Positions 34,501 to 45,497 of a stretch of DNA of 64,000 nucleotides are shown in pieces (positions within the stretch are counted from its first letter, which is position 1; every line of letters starts with the position of its first letter). Location of the stretch: contig CM069607.1 of the NCBI GenBank assembly GCA_035771175.1, forward strand, positions 20,840,001 through 20,904,000. Direction: 5' to 3'. Both the position numbers and the translations under genes were made by a program. The notes beneath the pieces are model-generated. The model had not been told where the DNA came from and searched no databases. It saw only the letters and a program-made list of their open reading frames with translations. This DNA is from Paratinospora sagittata (taxonomy: Eukaryota > Streptophyta > Magnoliopsida > Ranunculales > Menispermaceae).

Positions 34501-37500
34501 TGACACTATGACACTTTGTGTGTTTGAATTGATCTGACCATGACTACAAGTTTTGAATTGTTATGCTTCTAAATTTGCATTGAGCATTAAATGTCTATCT
34601 ATCTTAAATGAATGCTATTTTTGATATCTCTATGCCATGCTAATGTAATCTGTATGAAAGTACTTGTGTTTATGTATTACTTGGCTAAAAGGTATTATTT
34701 GAGTGTTTGAAATCATCAAAAAGGGGGAGATTGTTATCTCAAGGAACCCCATAATGTGAACGTTTTGATGATTCCAAACTACTCACCTAAGCATCCAATG
34801 ATCTTGTTAAATGTTTCAGTAATGTCAAAAATCAAGATGAAAGAGCTGCGCTTATTAAGCTTACAAGATAATTGAGCAATCAAGAGTTTCAAGTACTTAG
34901 ATAATGTAGAACTTTTACTCAAGTGATTCTCAGCAAGTATTGCATATTTGCGTAATTGCATGATTTTGATCAATTTGTTTTCATATAATTTAATCTTTTT
35001 AATTCATGCTTAAGTACTCTCTTTGATAGAAATTCATGATGATTTTAATAAATAAAAACGTAGTTTTTCAAATCCTGCTCTTGAAAGATTTCTTAAGGAA
35101 ATAAGGAAACAAAGTCATGTCAAGACGAAAGCAAAAAACTCCAGTTCCTCAAAGAATAAAACAAATGATAAGAAAAAAAAATGGAAAAGGCCCCGGTTCT
35201 TACTAGTCTACCCTTTTGTTGTTTTTAAAAGGGGGAGGAGAAATAGAGAAATACTAGGCTAAGTTAGTAAATCAATCAGCGGAGCTACAAAAAAAGTTGC
35301 AAGCTTGGGGGAGAAGTTGAATTTTTAATGATTAAACTTGATGTTATGTTGTGACACTATGACACTTTGTGTGTTTGAATTGATCTGACCATGACTACAA
35401 GTTTTGAATTGTTATGCTTCTAAATTTGTATTGAGCATTAAATGTCTATCTATCTTAAATGAATGCAATTTTTGATATCTCTATGTCATGCTAATGTGAT
35501 TTGTATGGAAATACCTGTATTTATGTATCAGTTAGCTAAAAGGTATATGAGTGTTTGAAATCATCAAAAAGGGGGAGATTGTTATCTCAAGGAACCCCAT
35601 AATGCGAACGTTTTGATGATTCCAAACTAGTCACCTAAGGATCCACTGATCTTGTTAAATGTTTCAGTAATGTCAAAAATCAAGATGAAAGAGCTGCGCT
35701 TATTAAGCATACAAGATAATTGAGCAATCAAGAGTTTCAAGTACTTAGATAATGTAGAACTTTTACTCAAGTGATTCTCAGCAAGTATTGCATATTTGCG
35801 TAATTGCATGATTTTGATCGATTTGTTTTCATATAATTTAATATTTTTAATTCATCCTTCAATACTCTATTTGATAAAAATTCATGATGATTTTAATCAA
35901 ATAAAAATCTAGTGTTTGAAAGCCTGCACTTGAAAGATTTCTTAAGGAAATAAGGAAGCAAAGTGAAGTTAAGACGAAGTATACAACACCATTGGCTCAA
36001 AGAATAAAACAGATGATGACAAAAAAAGAAAAGGAAAAGGCCCCAGTTCTAACTAGACTACCCTGTTGTTGTTTTCACAAGAGGGAAGAGAAATAGAGAA
36101 ATAGTAGGTTAAGTTAGTACATCAATCAGCGGAGCTACAAAAGGAAGCTGCAAGTTCGAGGGAGAAGTTGATTTTTTAATGATTAAACTTGATGTTAATT
36201 TGTGACACTATGACACTTTTTGTGTTTGAATTGATTTGGCCACGACTACAACTTTTGAATTGTTATGCTTCTATATTTACATTGAGCATTAAATGTCTAT
36301 CTATCTTAAATGAATGCTATTTTTGATATCTTTATGCCATGCTAATGTAATCTGTATGAAAGTACTTGTGTTTATGTATTACTTGGATAAAAGGTATTTG
36401 AGTGTTTGAAATCATCAAAAAGGGCGAGATTGTTATCTCAAGGAACCCCATAATGTGAACGTTTTGATGATTCCAAACTAGTCACCTAAGCATCCAATGA
36501 TCTTGTTAAATGTTTCAGTAATGTCAAAAATCAAGATGAAAGAGCTGCGCTTATGAAGCTTACAAGATAATTGAGCAATCAAGAGTTTCAAGTACTTAGA
36601 TAATGTAGAACTTTTACTCAAGTGATTCTCAGCAAGTATTGCATATTTGCGTAATTGCATGATTTTGATCAATTTGTTTTCATATAATTTAATGTTTTTA
36701 ATTCGTCCTTCAATACTCTATTTGATAAAAATTCATGATGATTTTAATCAAATAAAAATCTTGTGTTTGAAAGCCTGCACTTGAAAGATTTCTTAAGGAA
36801 ATAAGGAAGCAAAGTGAAGTTAAGACGAAGTAGACAACACCACTGGCTGAGAGAATAAAACAGATGATGAAAAAAAAAGAAAAGGAAAAGGCCCCAGTTC
36901 TAACTAGACTACCCTGTTGTTGTTTTCAAAAAGAGCGAAGAGAAATAGAGAAATAGTAGGTTAAGATAGTACATCAATCAGCGGAGCGAAGCTACAAGTT
37001 AGGGGGAGAAGTTGAATTTTTAATGATTAAACTTGCTGTTAATTTGTGACACTATGACACTTTGTGTGTTTGAATTGATCTGACCATGACTACAAGTTTT
37101 GAATTGTTATGCTTCTAAATTTGCATTGAGCATTAAATGTCTATCTATCTTAAATGAATGCAATTTTTGATATCTCTATGCCATGCTAATGTAATTTGTG
37201 TGGAAGTACCTGTATTTATGTATCACTTAGATAAAAGGCATTTGAGTGTTTGAAATCATCAAAAAGGGGGAGATTGTTATCTCAAGGAACCCCATAATGT
37301 GAACCTTTTTATGATTCCAGACTACTCACCTGAGTATCCAATGATCTTGTTAAATGTTTCAGTAATGTCAAAAATCAAGATGAAAGAGCTGCGCTTATTT
37401 TGCTTACAAGATAATTGAGCAATCAAGATCAAAGCTTCAAGAATTTCAAGTAGTTAGATAATGTAGAACTTTTGCTCTAGTGACTCTCAACAAGTTTTGC

Positions 37501-38226
37501 ATATTTGCATAACTGCATGATTTTGATGAATTTGTTTTCAAATAAATTAATATTTTTAATTGATTCTTCAGTACTCTGTTTGATAGAAATTCATGATGAT
37601 TTTAATAAAAAAATCTAGTGTTTCAAAGCCTGCTCTTGAAAGATTTCTTAAGGAAATAAGGAAACAAAGTCAAGTCATGACGAAGTTGAAAGCACCAGTG
37701 GCTCAAAGAATAAAACAGATGATGACAAAAAAAGAAAAGGAAAAGGCACCAGTTCTAACTGTCTACCCTGTTGTTGTTTTCAAAACGGGGAAGAGAAATA
37801 GAGAAATACTAGGATAAGTTAGTACATCAATCAGCGAAGCTAAAAAAAGAAGCTGCAAGTTAGGGGAAGAAGTTGAATTTTTAATGATTAAACTTGATGT
37901 TAAGTTGTGACACTATGACACTTTGTGTGTTTGAATTGACCTGACCATGACTACAATTTTTGAATTGTCATGCTTCTAAACTTGCATTAAGCATTAAATT
38001 TCTATCTATCTTAAATGAATGCAATTTTTATATCTCTATGCATGCTAATGTGATCTGTATGAAAGTACCTGTATTTATGTATCACTTAGCTAAAAGGTAA
38101 TTGAGTGTTTGAAATCATCAAAAGGGGGAAATTGTTATCTCAAGGATCCCTATAATGTGAATGTTTTGATGATGCCAAACTTCTCACCTGAGTATCCAAT
38201 GATTTTGTTAAATGTTTCAGTAATTT
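25568..38226 (+). repeat. ~850-bp tandem repeat array, right block (about 15 units)
   Basis: Unit-end landmarks near 26187, 27153, 28006, 28851, 29700, 30489, 31270, 32137, 32997, 33859, 34720, 35572, 36420, 37263 and 38122. Spacing is mostly 843-867 bp; 780-790 for two short units and 966 for one long unit. Units fall into subtypes by the stretch after CTTAAGGAAATAAGGAA: b (GTCATGTCAAGACGAAAGC), c (TCAAGTCCTGACGAAAGCC), d (GTGAAGTTAAGACGAAG), e (AGTCCAGCCGAAAG, AGATCTAGTGG). The order b-e-b'-c occurs twice (see findings). The recurring 60-65 codon minus-strand frames at 27207, 34779, 35627 and 36478 are the same repeat segment. No gene is visible in 12.7 kb. The array ends at GTTTCAGTAAT, 38226. 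Confidence 0.93.
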
Positions 38227-38560
38227 TGGAAAAATTAATATTTTAACACTTAAGAACCTTTTTATTGTCTCAAAACAAGTGTTCTCAGTAAGAGAACACA
38301 TCACCTATATTCTTTCTCTGAGTGCTACAACTAATCATCAAGAACACATCAAACAATAGCTATCAAAGTCTAAAAGACCAAGCTCTAAGAACGAAGACAT
38401 ATCTCAATGCTAATGCATTAGTTTGATCTTAGGTGTGTAGGGTAACCTCTCGATCAATCTCAGCATGAAAACTCTCTATATTGCAAAGTCTTCAAAATCA
38501 CTTGGATTTAGTATTTGATTATGACAAAATATTTTCCGAAAGGTTTTAATCATAAGTTCA
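38227..38560. other. Unassigned AT-rich segment between array and LTR A1
   Basis: No coding signal and no clear match to the other LTRs. It contains one perfect stem-loop, GTTCTCAGTAAGAGAAC, similar to the series II stem-loops of the copia LTRs, so it could be a diverged part of an LTR. Confidence 0.4.
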
Positions 38561-39053
38561 ATGAGCGAAAGGTCACTACTAACAGGTAAGCGTCCTTAAA
38601 TCAGATCAATTCAACCTTGAACGTCCTAATATTTTATCAGCGTCCTGACTTGTCGAGTCTAGGAGGGCACTGCTAAAACATTAGCGACCTGGGAGACTTT
38701 ATAAAAACGGTTTTTGATTTCTCGATTAAAACACGATAAAACATAAAGTAACTGGATTAAATACATGCAACTAATCGATTAAAACATGCAGAAATGCATA
38801 TTGCTAAATCACATGGCATAGAAGTTCCTACAACCTATCATAATCTAATCATACAAGTAAACATCTTCAAACAATCATGGTCTTCAAGAAGATCTTTTAA
38901 TATATTTGCCATGCATCATTGAATCTTTGATACCTTCAAGTAAGGTTAGATATGCCATATGTGCAGTAATATCATGAACAAAATGTAGTTTTGTAATCAT
39001 CAAAATCTTTCATAATAGGGACATATTCTCGTAAGGGACATGAGGATAATTGG
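38561..39053 (-). mobile_element. LTR fragment A1, inverted copia LTR of family A
   Basis: Ends ...GAGGATAATTGGTTCAACA, the reverse complement of the start of the C-A LTR at 49919 (TGTTGAACCAATTATCC). Going left it matches C-A LTR positions up to about 50440, including AGCGTCCTGACTTG and TTCAATTCAACC in series I. The inner part of the LTR is missing. No target duplication was seen. Confidence 0.75.
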
Positions 39054-39175
39054 TTCAACAGTGGAACCCTCCACGATCATCGTTTTACCATTTTCTTCCA
39101 CTTCGAGCCTCTCCTAGTTGCAAAACACTTGAAAAGTCTCATTTTTTACATCTTGCAAGACAAGGGTTTGATAAA
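39054..39175 (+). other. Leader of the host copia extra ORF
   Basis: About 120 bp between LTR A1 and the aORF start codon at 39176. No motif recognised. Confidence 0.4.
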
Positions 39176-39288
39176 ATGCCAAAGAGGAGTCCTACACGTA
39201 ATTCATGGCGAGTTGCACTTTTGTGGGACAATGATCCATCTGATCAATCTTCTGGACCTGAAGATAGACAAGAAGAGTGGCATGATAG
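39176..39288 (+). pseudogene. Host copia extra ORF, piece 1 (N-terminus)
   Basis: Starts MPKRSPTRNSWRVALLWDND, then Ser/Asp/Glu-rich (PSDQSSGPEDRQEEWHD). Cut by solo LTR B1. Removing B1 and one copy of its 5-bp duplication lets the frame continue into 42216-42272. I infer that this is the beginning of the same extra ORF whose core domain is at 51898-52463. Function unknown; the N-terminus is low-complexity and acidic, as in the MAFKAPEF frame at 61775. Confidence 0.7.
39284..39288. other. Target-site duplication of solo LTR B1, left (GATAG)
   Basis: GATAG before the LTR start; GATAA (42211-42215) after the LTR end. One transition differs. Supported by frame continuity of the interrupted ORF. 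Confidence 0.7.
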
Positions 39289-39900
39289 TGTTTACCTAAG
39301 TGGTTCATCACTTAGCACGCCCCTAAGTATACTTGATGAAGTATATTTTTATGATCACAAACAAAATATCTTTCGGTGCTAACGAGCGTTAATCATGAAC
39401 TCAACTCAACACCTCAGGAAAGCAAAAAGTCAAAGAACGATTCGATCAAGGAATTCAAGAACGTATCAGACGTTCAAGATCGTTTTAATCAAGGACTCCA
39501 AAGATCATATCATGATTTCAAGATCACAACACTCGAACGATTCGATCAAGAGCTTCAAGACTACAACATTTGATCAACGTTCAAGACATTCAACTCAAGC
39601 AAGAAGTTCATATTGAAGATCTCATAATAACGAATTGGATTTAAAGATTATGAGAAATACGAGAAATGCACAGTATTTAAGGTATATCTTTCTCTAATTG
39701 ATATTGCTCGAACGCTTTTCAAAATCACGCACGAATCACTTGCATACGGTTTTCGAAATTGCATGTTTTGAAACATATACTTTAATGTATTTCAAATGGT
39801 TTAATTTTCTATGTTTAATTTGATTTTAAATTGATCGAGTTTTTAATCGTACTTATCGTGTTCTAATCAAATATTAAAAACTATTTTTCAAGAGTCTTTC

Positions 39901-40580
39901 AAGATGCTAATGATTTAGCAACACTCTCCTGAACTTAATAAGTCAGGACGCTGATAACATTCAAGGTTGAATTGAATTGACTCGTCAGGATGCTCACTCG
40001 TAAGTAGCGACCTTACTTAGAATCAACCCTTGAAGTTGTCAGGACGCTGATTGTGAATCAGCTTGCTGAAAGAGCTCTGCGAGTCTAATAAGTCCTTCAA
40101 AGGATTTATCTTTGAGGACGTGGATAGTTATAAGTTGGATAAACTATCAGGACGCTACTTGGATAGGAGCGCACTCATCTTTGGGAACCAACTTAATAAC
40201 TTCCAGGATGTTGATTGTCCTTCAGCGTACTTAGTACCGTTCTTCAAATGTTTTAAAAATGTTAGGACACTTACATAGTAGTAGCGCCCTCGTGTTTTCT
40301 GCTTTAAAAGGTAGGACGCTTACTCAGAAGTAGCGCCCTCATGTGTCCAAATGTTTTAAAAGTAAGCAGGAGGCTAATTATGCATTAGCGCCCTAAAATT
40401 TGAGTCGTTTATGTAGCAAAGAAAGTTAGGACGCTTAAGAGTTAGTAGCGCCCTCACTTCACTGTTCAGTAGGAAGCTTATACATAATGAGCGCCCTCAA
40501 GGAACAAAACGACAAAGTTGATATTATGCGTCAAGACGCTAATTACAGAATTAGGACGCTAATTCAACGACCGTTACTAT
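39901..40580 (+). repeat. Stem-loop series I in LTR B1
   Basis: About ten units of form AGGACGCT-n-AGCGCCCTC. Clear perfect inner stems: GCTGATT/AATCAGC at 40046-40062, GCTAAT/ATTAGC at 40373-40389. Others are imperfect (e.g. AGGACGCTTACTCAGAAGTA around 40314). Lies upstream of the TATA box, so in U3. Confidence 0.85.
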
Positions 40581-40830
40581 TTTGATAGGTACACTGTATC
40601 AATCTACTTTTTCATAATGGATATTTGCACAAAATTCTTTTTAGATTTACCAAAGATTTTTTCTAATGCATGAATCAAAGTTCTTGAAACTTTTCTTATT
40701 CATGTAATCTGAAAAGAACCATAATGTTGGTTAAAATCGCAGATGCCATTTTCATACAACATTCTAGTCGTGTATAAACGTTCACATTATGTTTGAACTT
40801 CAAATATCTAACGACTACTATCTACTAAGT

Positions 40831-40839
40831 CTATAAATA
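40831..40839 (+). promoter_or_regulatory. TATA box of LTR B1 (CTATAAATA)
   Basis: CTATAAATA after ACTAAGT; the same box with the same flanks is at 44321-44329 (B2) and 60213-60221 (B4), and at 51102-51110 in LTR A. It is altered in B3 (56582-56590, minus strand CCATAAATA-like). Conservation and position divide U3 from R. Confidence 0.7.
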
Positions 40840-41588
40840 ACAACACTTTGAATCAAACAACTTGCCGAAAATTTTTATTGTGCCAAAAACTTTTTCAATG
40901 TTAGTCATTTCCAAAATGTTTTCAACTATTATATTCTTCAAAGTATTTACACTGATACCTTATTTCTTCAAAAGATTTTCATACCGAGCTTAAATTATAT
41001 TCTATCTTTGAAAATCTATTTGAATTGGTTTCTACTCAAAATCTCAACACTGATCTATACTTGATATCAATCTTGTTGATAAAATAATTTGAAAGATAGT
41101 TCGAAAGATACAGATGTACTTGATTTCATATCTTAAGTACTGTATCGAACTATATTCGTAGTTACGTTAACTACTGAATGTTGAACCAAAAGTTTTCATG
41201 CCTATATATTAAATCCATTTTGAAAAACTTTTGTGTTTAAGTATTTATATTGGTCCTATGATTTTCAACTTCAATGTTTAAATGGTATGATAATGTTTTC
41301 AAAGAAGCATTCAGATTCAAATAACATATCATACACACTTTTCGAAATTGAACTTGAGCAATACCAAACATTGAAAGGTAAAGGACTGTAAGTGTATTTC
41401 CTCTTAACATTATGTACTTAAATTCATATATCTTTGTAATGCTATGTAATGAGCTGAAATTGTAAAGTGTTCTACTTTGTTAGAACCAACATTATTACAA
41501 TTGTTGTATGCTGGTGTGTTTCAGAATGAAACAACTAGGACAAGTAAACATGGTTCACTAAATGATTTCAAGGGTTGAAATCATGTTA

Positions 41589-42030
41589 TGTTCCATCCTC
41601 ATTAGTGAAAAGGAACATGGTTCTTTCTCAACCAGTAAAGGGAAGGTTCGTCCTCAACCGGTAAAAGGATAGGTTATCTCTGAACCTGTAAAAGAGAACC
41701 GGTTCATCCTTAGCTCGCAAAAGGATAGTTGTGTCCTTAACCTGTAAAAGGATACGTTATCTCTGAACATGTAAAAGAGAAACGGTTCTTTCTTATCCCG
41801 TAAAAAGAAAACGGTTCTTCTTTATCTCGTAAAAGGTAAACAGTTTTTCCTCATCCCGTAAAAGGAACATGGGTTTTTCCTCATCCCGAAAAAAGGAAAT
41901 GGGGTTCATCCTTAGCCCGCAAAAGGATAGGTTTGCCTTGAACCTGTAAAAGGGCAAGTTGTAATGGTTTGGTTCTCACCCCTAAGAGAATCAGTTAGTG
42001 GATTAAGAAAATCCTAATCGGGGGATTAGG
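41589..42030 (+). repeat. Stem-loop series II in LTR B1
   Basis: About 14-15 consecutive stem-loops, each with a loop like ACCYGTAAA or ATCCCGTAAA and with different stems: TGTTCC/GGAACA, TCTCT/AGAGA, ATCCTT/AAGGAT, GTGTCCTT/AAGGATAC, TTTCTT/AAGAAA, TTTCCT/AGGAAA, TTGCC/GGGCAA, TTCTC/GAGAA. The last element is the perfect CCTAATC/GATTAGG (42013-42030). It lies 750-1200 bp downstream of the TATA box, in the predicted transcribed leader. Confidence 0.85.
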
Positions 42031-42215
42031 TAGTGGACATAGGCTTGGTCAAACCACTATAAATCGTAATGTGTTTTACGTTATGCGTTTCACTTTATGG
42101 TTAGTATATGCATTTAATTCCAATGTATCAAAGTATATCACTAAGTCATTGGAAAAGTATTTAATTTGACCGTCACCCAATTTAACCCCCTGCTCTTGGG
42201 TGCATCAATAGATAA

Positions 42216-42272
42216 GCCTTCTTGGCCTCGGTGTGGTTCTCCACCACTACCATCGCCTATGCTTGAATTGAT
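42216..42272 (+). pseudogene. Host copia extra ORF, piece 2
   Basis: Nineteen codons, Pro-rich, between the B1 duplication and element C-A. It keeps the frame of piece 1 (39176-39288) and that of piece 3 (51898-) once the insertions and one duplication copy each are taken out. On its own it would be unrecognisable. Confidence 0.6.
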
Positions 42273-43333
42273 TGTTGAAATAATTATCCTCATGTCCCTT
42301 ATGAGAATATGTCCCTAATATGAAAGATATTTTGATTATTACAAACCATATTCTGTTTATGATAATACTGCATACATGGTGTATCTAATCTTACTTGAAG
42401 GTTTTGAAGAATCAATGATGCATGGTGAACACATTAAAGATCTACTTAAAGACCATGATCATGTGAAGACATATAAGTGTATGATTAGATTGTGTTAGGT
42501 TGTAGAACCTTCTTTGCCATTTGATTCAACAATATGCATGACTGCATGTTTTAGTCGAATTGATTTTCGATCATTTACATATTTGATTTAAATCGAAAAT
42601 ATGTTGTTTTCAATCGTGTTTTATTGAGTTTTAAACGAAAGATCAAAACTGTTTTCAAAAGTTTCTCAGGACGCTAATGTTTTTGCAGCGCCCTCTTGGA
42701 CTTGAAAAGTCAGGACGCTGATAAAATGTTAGGACGCTGACATACATTCAAGGTTGAATTGTACTGAGTCATTAGGACGCTTACTTATAAGCAGTGGCCT
42801 AACTTTAGTCAACCTTTGAAGTGAGGCCTCTACTTTTAGGACATTGATTGTCCTTCAGCGTACCTAGTGCTATTTTTAATATTTTAGAATATTAGGTTGC
42901 TTACTATTTTAAATGCTTTAAAACAAAGCAGGACGCTAACTGTCAATTAGCACCCTCACTTTATTGTTCAGTAGGACGCCTATGCTCCGTGAATGCCCTC
43001 AAGGAACAAAACGACAAAGTTGATATTATGCGCCAGGACGCTAATTCAACAATGGTACTGTTCTGACACTTACACTATTCCAGTTCAGTTTTTCATAACC
43101 GTACAAACACTTTTCAGAACTTTTTGAATCTTTTAAGAACGTTCTAATACTTTATCAAAACATTCCAATACTTTATCAGAACATTCCTTTTTCGTGATAG
43201 ATCAAAAGATTCAGGTGATATCGCTGTAATATGCACAAAGCTGAATCGATTTATTTCGAGAAAGAATGTAGTAGTTGTATTTGCATTTATCGAATATTTT
43301 ATCACGAGTAAAAACTGTTTTCAAAGAGTATTT

Positions 43334-44056
43334 CAGGACGTTAATGAAATAACAGCGCTTTCTTGAACTTGTTAAGTGAGGATGCTGATAGGTCATTAGG
43401 ACGTTGATACCGCTTACGGTTGAAATGAACTGATTAATCAGGACGCTCACTTGTATAGTAACGGTCTTATATATTAGTCAACCTTTGAAGTTGTCAGGAA
43501 GTTGACTCAGCATCAGCTTACTGAAAGATCTTTTAAAAAGTTATTCAAAGAATGTTTATTTGAGGACGCTGATGGTTATAAGTTGATTAAACTATCAGGA
43601 CGCTTACTGGATAGGAGCGCCCTCACTTTTGGAAATCAACTTAATAACTTTGAGGACGTTGATTGTCCTCCAGCGTGTTTTTAGATATCTTAACTTGCAG
43701 GACGCTTACATAGTAGTAGGGCCCTCATTTTATGTTTTTATCTAGTAGGACGCTCACGTAATGTAGCGCCCTCATGTTTTATTTTATGTTTTAAAGGTAA
43801 GACGCTTACTTGAATAGTAACGCCCTCATGCACTTAACAATTTTAAAACACAACAGGACGTTAATTGTGCATTAGCGCCCCCAAGGTTTAAGTCATCTAA
43901 AGTCATAAGTAAGTCAAGACGCTTACGAGTTAGTAGAGCCCTCACTTAAGTGTTCTGCAGAACGCTTATACGTAGTAAGCGCCCTCAAGGAATAAACCGA
44001 CAAAGTTGACACTATGCGTCAGGACACTGATTGTTGAATCAAAATGCTAATTCAAT
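43334..44056 (+). repeat. Stem-loop series I in LTR B2
   Basis: About ten units. Best: CGCTTA/TAAGCG at 43963-43981, flanked by AGAA and CCCTC. Also GTTAAT/ATTAGC around 43860-43878. Confidence 0.8.
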
Positions 44057-45109
44057 TATGGTCATTGTTCTGACACGTATACCATATCGGTTTGCTTTTC
44101 AGAACAAATCTCTCCACAAGAACTTTTCAGATAAATCAAAGATCTTCTCTGATGCATGAATCAAGGTATCCTGAAATTCTCCTTATTCATGCTATCTAGA
44201 AAGAACAAGAATGTTTATGAAAATTGCAGATGTCATTTTCATATACTTCTCTAGCCGTTAAGTCTCAACATTCATCTTGAATTTGAAATTCAAGTGTATA
44301 ACAACCATGTCCAACTAAGTCTATAAATACCAACACTTAGGATCAAACAACTTGCCAATCACTTTGTGTTGTGCCAATACTTTTTGAAAGTTAGTCTGAG
44401 TCAAAATGAATTTAATTTTTCTAATCTTTCAAAGTATTTTTCACTGATACCTATACGATTTTCATATGGAGTCTCAAATATATTTCTATCTTTGAAAATA
44501 TGTTTTTATATTGGTATCAACTCAAATTTTCAGCATTGATTCATATTTGGTATCATTCTTGCTGATGATAGACTTTGAGAAATAGTTCAAGATATATAGT
44601 CGTACTTGATTTCATTACTTGATTTCATTACTTGATTTCATTACTTGATTTCATATCTTAAGTACTGCATTGGACTATATAAGTGGTTGCGTTAAACTAC
44701 CGATCGTTGAACCAGAAGTTTTCATAGATATATTCTATATTTATTTTGAAAGCTGTCTGTGTCTTTCACTTACACTAGTCCTCTGTTTTTAACGTCAATA
44801 TTTGTTTCGTATATTTTATTTTTCGATAAAGCACTGATTTTCATATCATATCAATCATGCTTTTCGAAACTGCACTTAAGCAATACCGAACATTGAAAGG
44901 TAAACGACTGAAGGTGTATTTCAACTTAGCATACCTATTTCACATTTCATATCTTTCTAATGCTATGTTTTGTGCTTAATGTAAAGTGTTCTACTGCGTT
45001 AGAACCACCCAACATCTTAGTGTTGTAATGCTGGTGTGTTTCTGGATTGAAACAACCAAGACAAGTGAAGGTAGTTCACTTGATGATTTCAGGATTGAAA
45101 TCATAAAGG

Positions 45110-45497
45110 TTTTCTCTTAGGTTTTAAAAGAGAGCTGGTTCATCCTCATCCAATAAAAGGGTAGGTGTGTCCTTAACCTTAAAAACGATAGGTTATCTCT
45201 CAGCCTTAAAGGAGAAACCGGTTGTTCCTTAACCTGCAAAAGGATCATGGTTCTTCCTTAGCCAACAAAAGGAACATAGGTTTCTCTTCATCCCGAAAAA
45301 AGGAAATTTGGTTCTTACTTAGCCAGTAAAAGGAACATGGGTTTTTCCTAATCTCAAAAAAAAGAAAATGGTTCATCCTTAGCCCGTGAAAGGATAGGTT
45401 TGCCTTTAACCTGTAAAAGGGTAGTTGTAACGGTTTTGTTCTCGCCCGTAAGAGAATCAGTTAGTGGATTGAGTAAATTCTAATCGGGAGATTAGGT
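45110..45497 (+). repeat. Stem-loop series II in LTR B2
   Basis: About eleven units with TCATCC.. and ..AAAAGGA arms, e.g. ATCCTTAGCCCGTGAAAGGAT and TTCTCGCCCGTAAGAGAA, closing with CTAATCGGGAGATTAG near 45480-45496. It is the same order as in B1, with changes in both arms. Confidence 0.8.

Larger units (their letters stand above)
39289..42210 (+). mobile_element. Solo copia LTR B1
   Basis: Starts TGTTTACCTAAGTGGTTC and ends GGGTGCATCAATA (family end GGTGCACCAACA, so the last CA is mutated to TA). Length 2922 bp. No internal region on either side, flanking 5-bp duplication, and it interrupts a coding frame: a solo LTR left by LTR-LTR recombination. Same strand as C-A. Contains stem-loop series I, TATA box and stem-loop series II in that order. 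Short frames inside (39376-39616, 40063-40278) are by-products. Confidence 0.85.

Noticed and set aside
27207..36672. Recurring minus-strand frames of 60-65 codons (27207, 34779, 35627, 36478)
   Set aside because: They are the same repeat segment in four units. Similarity between them reflects array homology, not coding conservation.
38300..38330. GTTCTC...GAGAAC stem-loop as proof of an LTR at 38227-38560
   Set aside because: A single 6-bp stem-loop is not enough, and the rest does not match families A, B or C by eye.
41589..42030. Reading series II stem-loops as transcription terminators or microRNA precursors
   Set aside because: No T-run after the stems and the stems are only 5-8 bp, far too short for microRNA precursors; bacterial-type termination does not apply.
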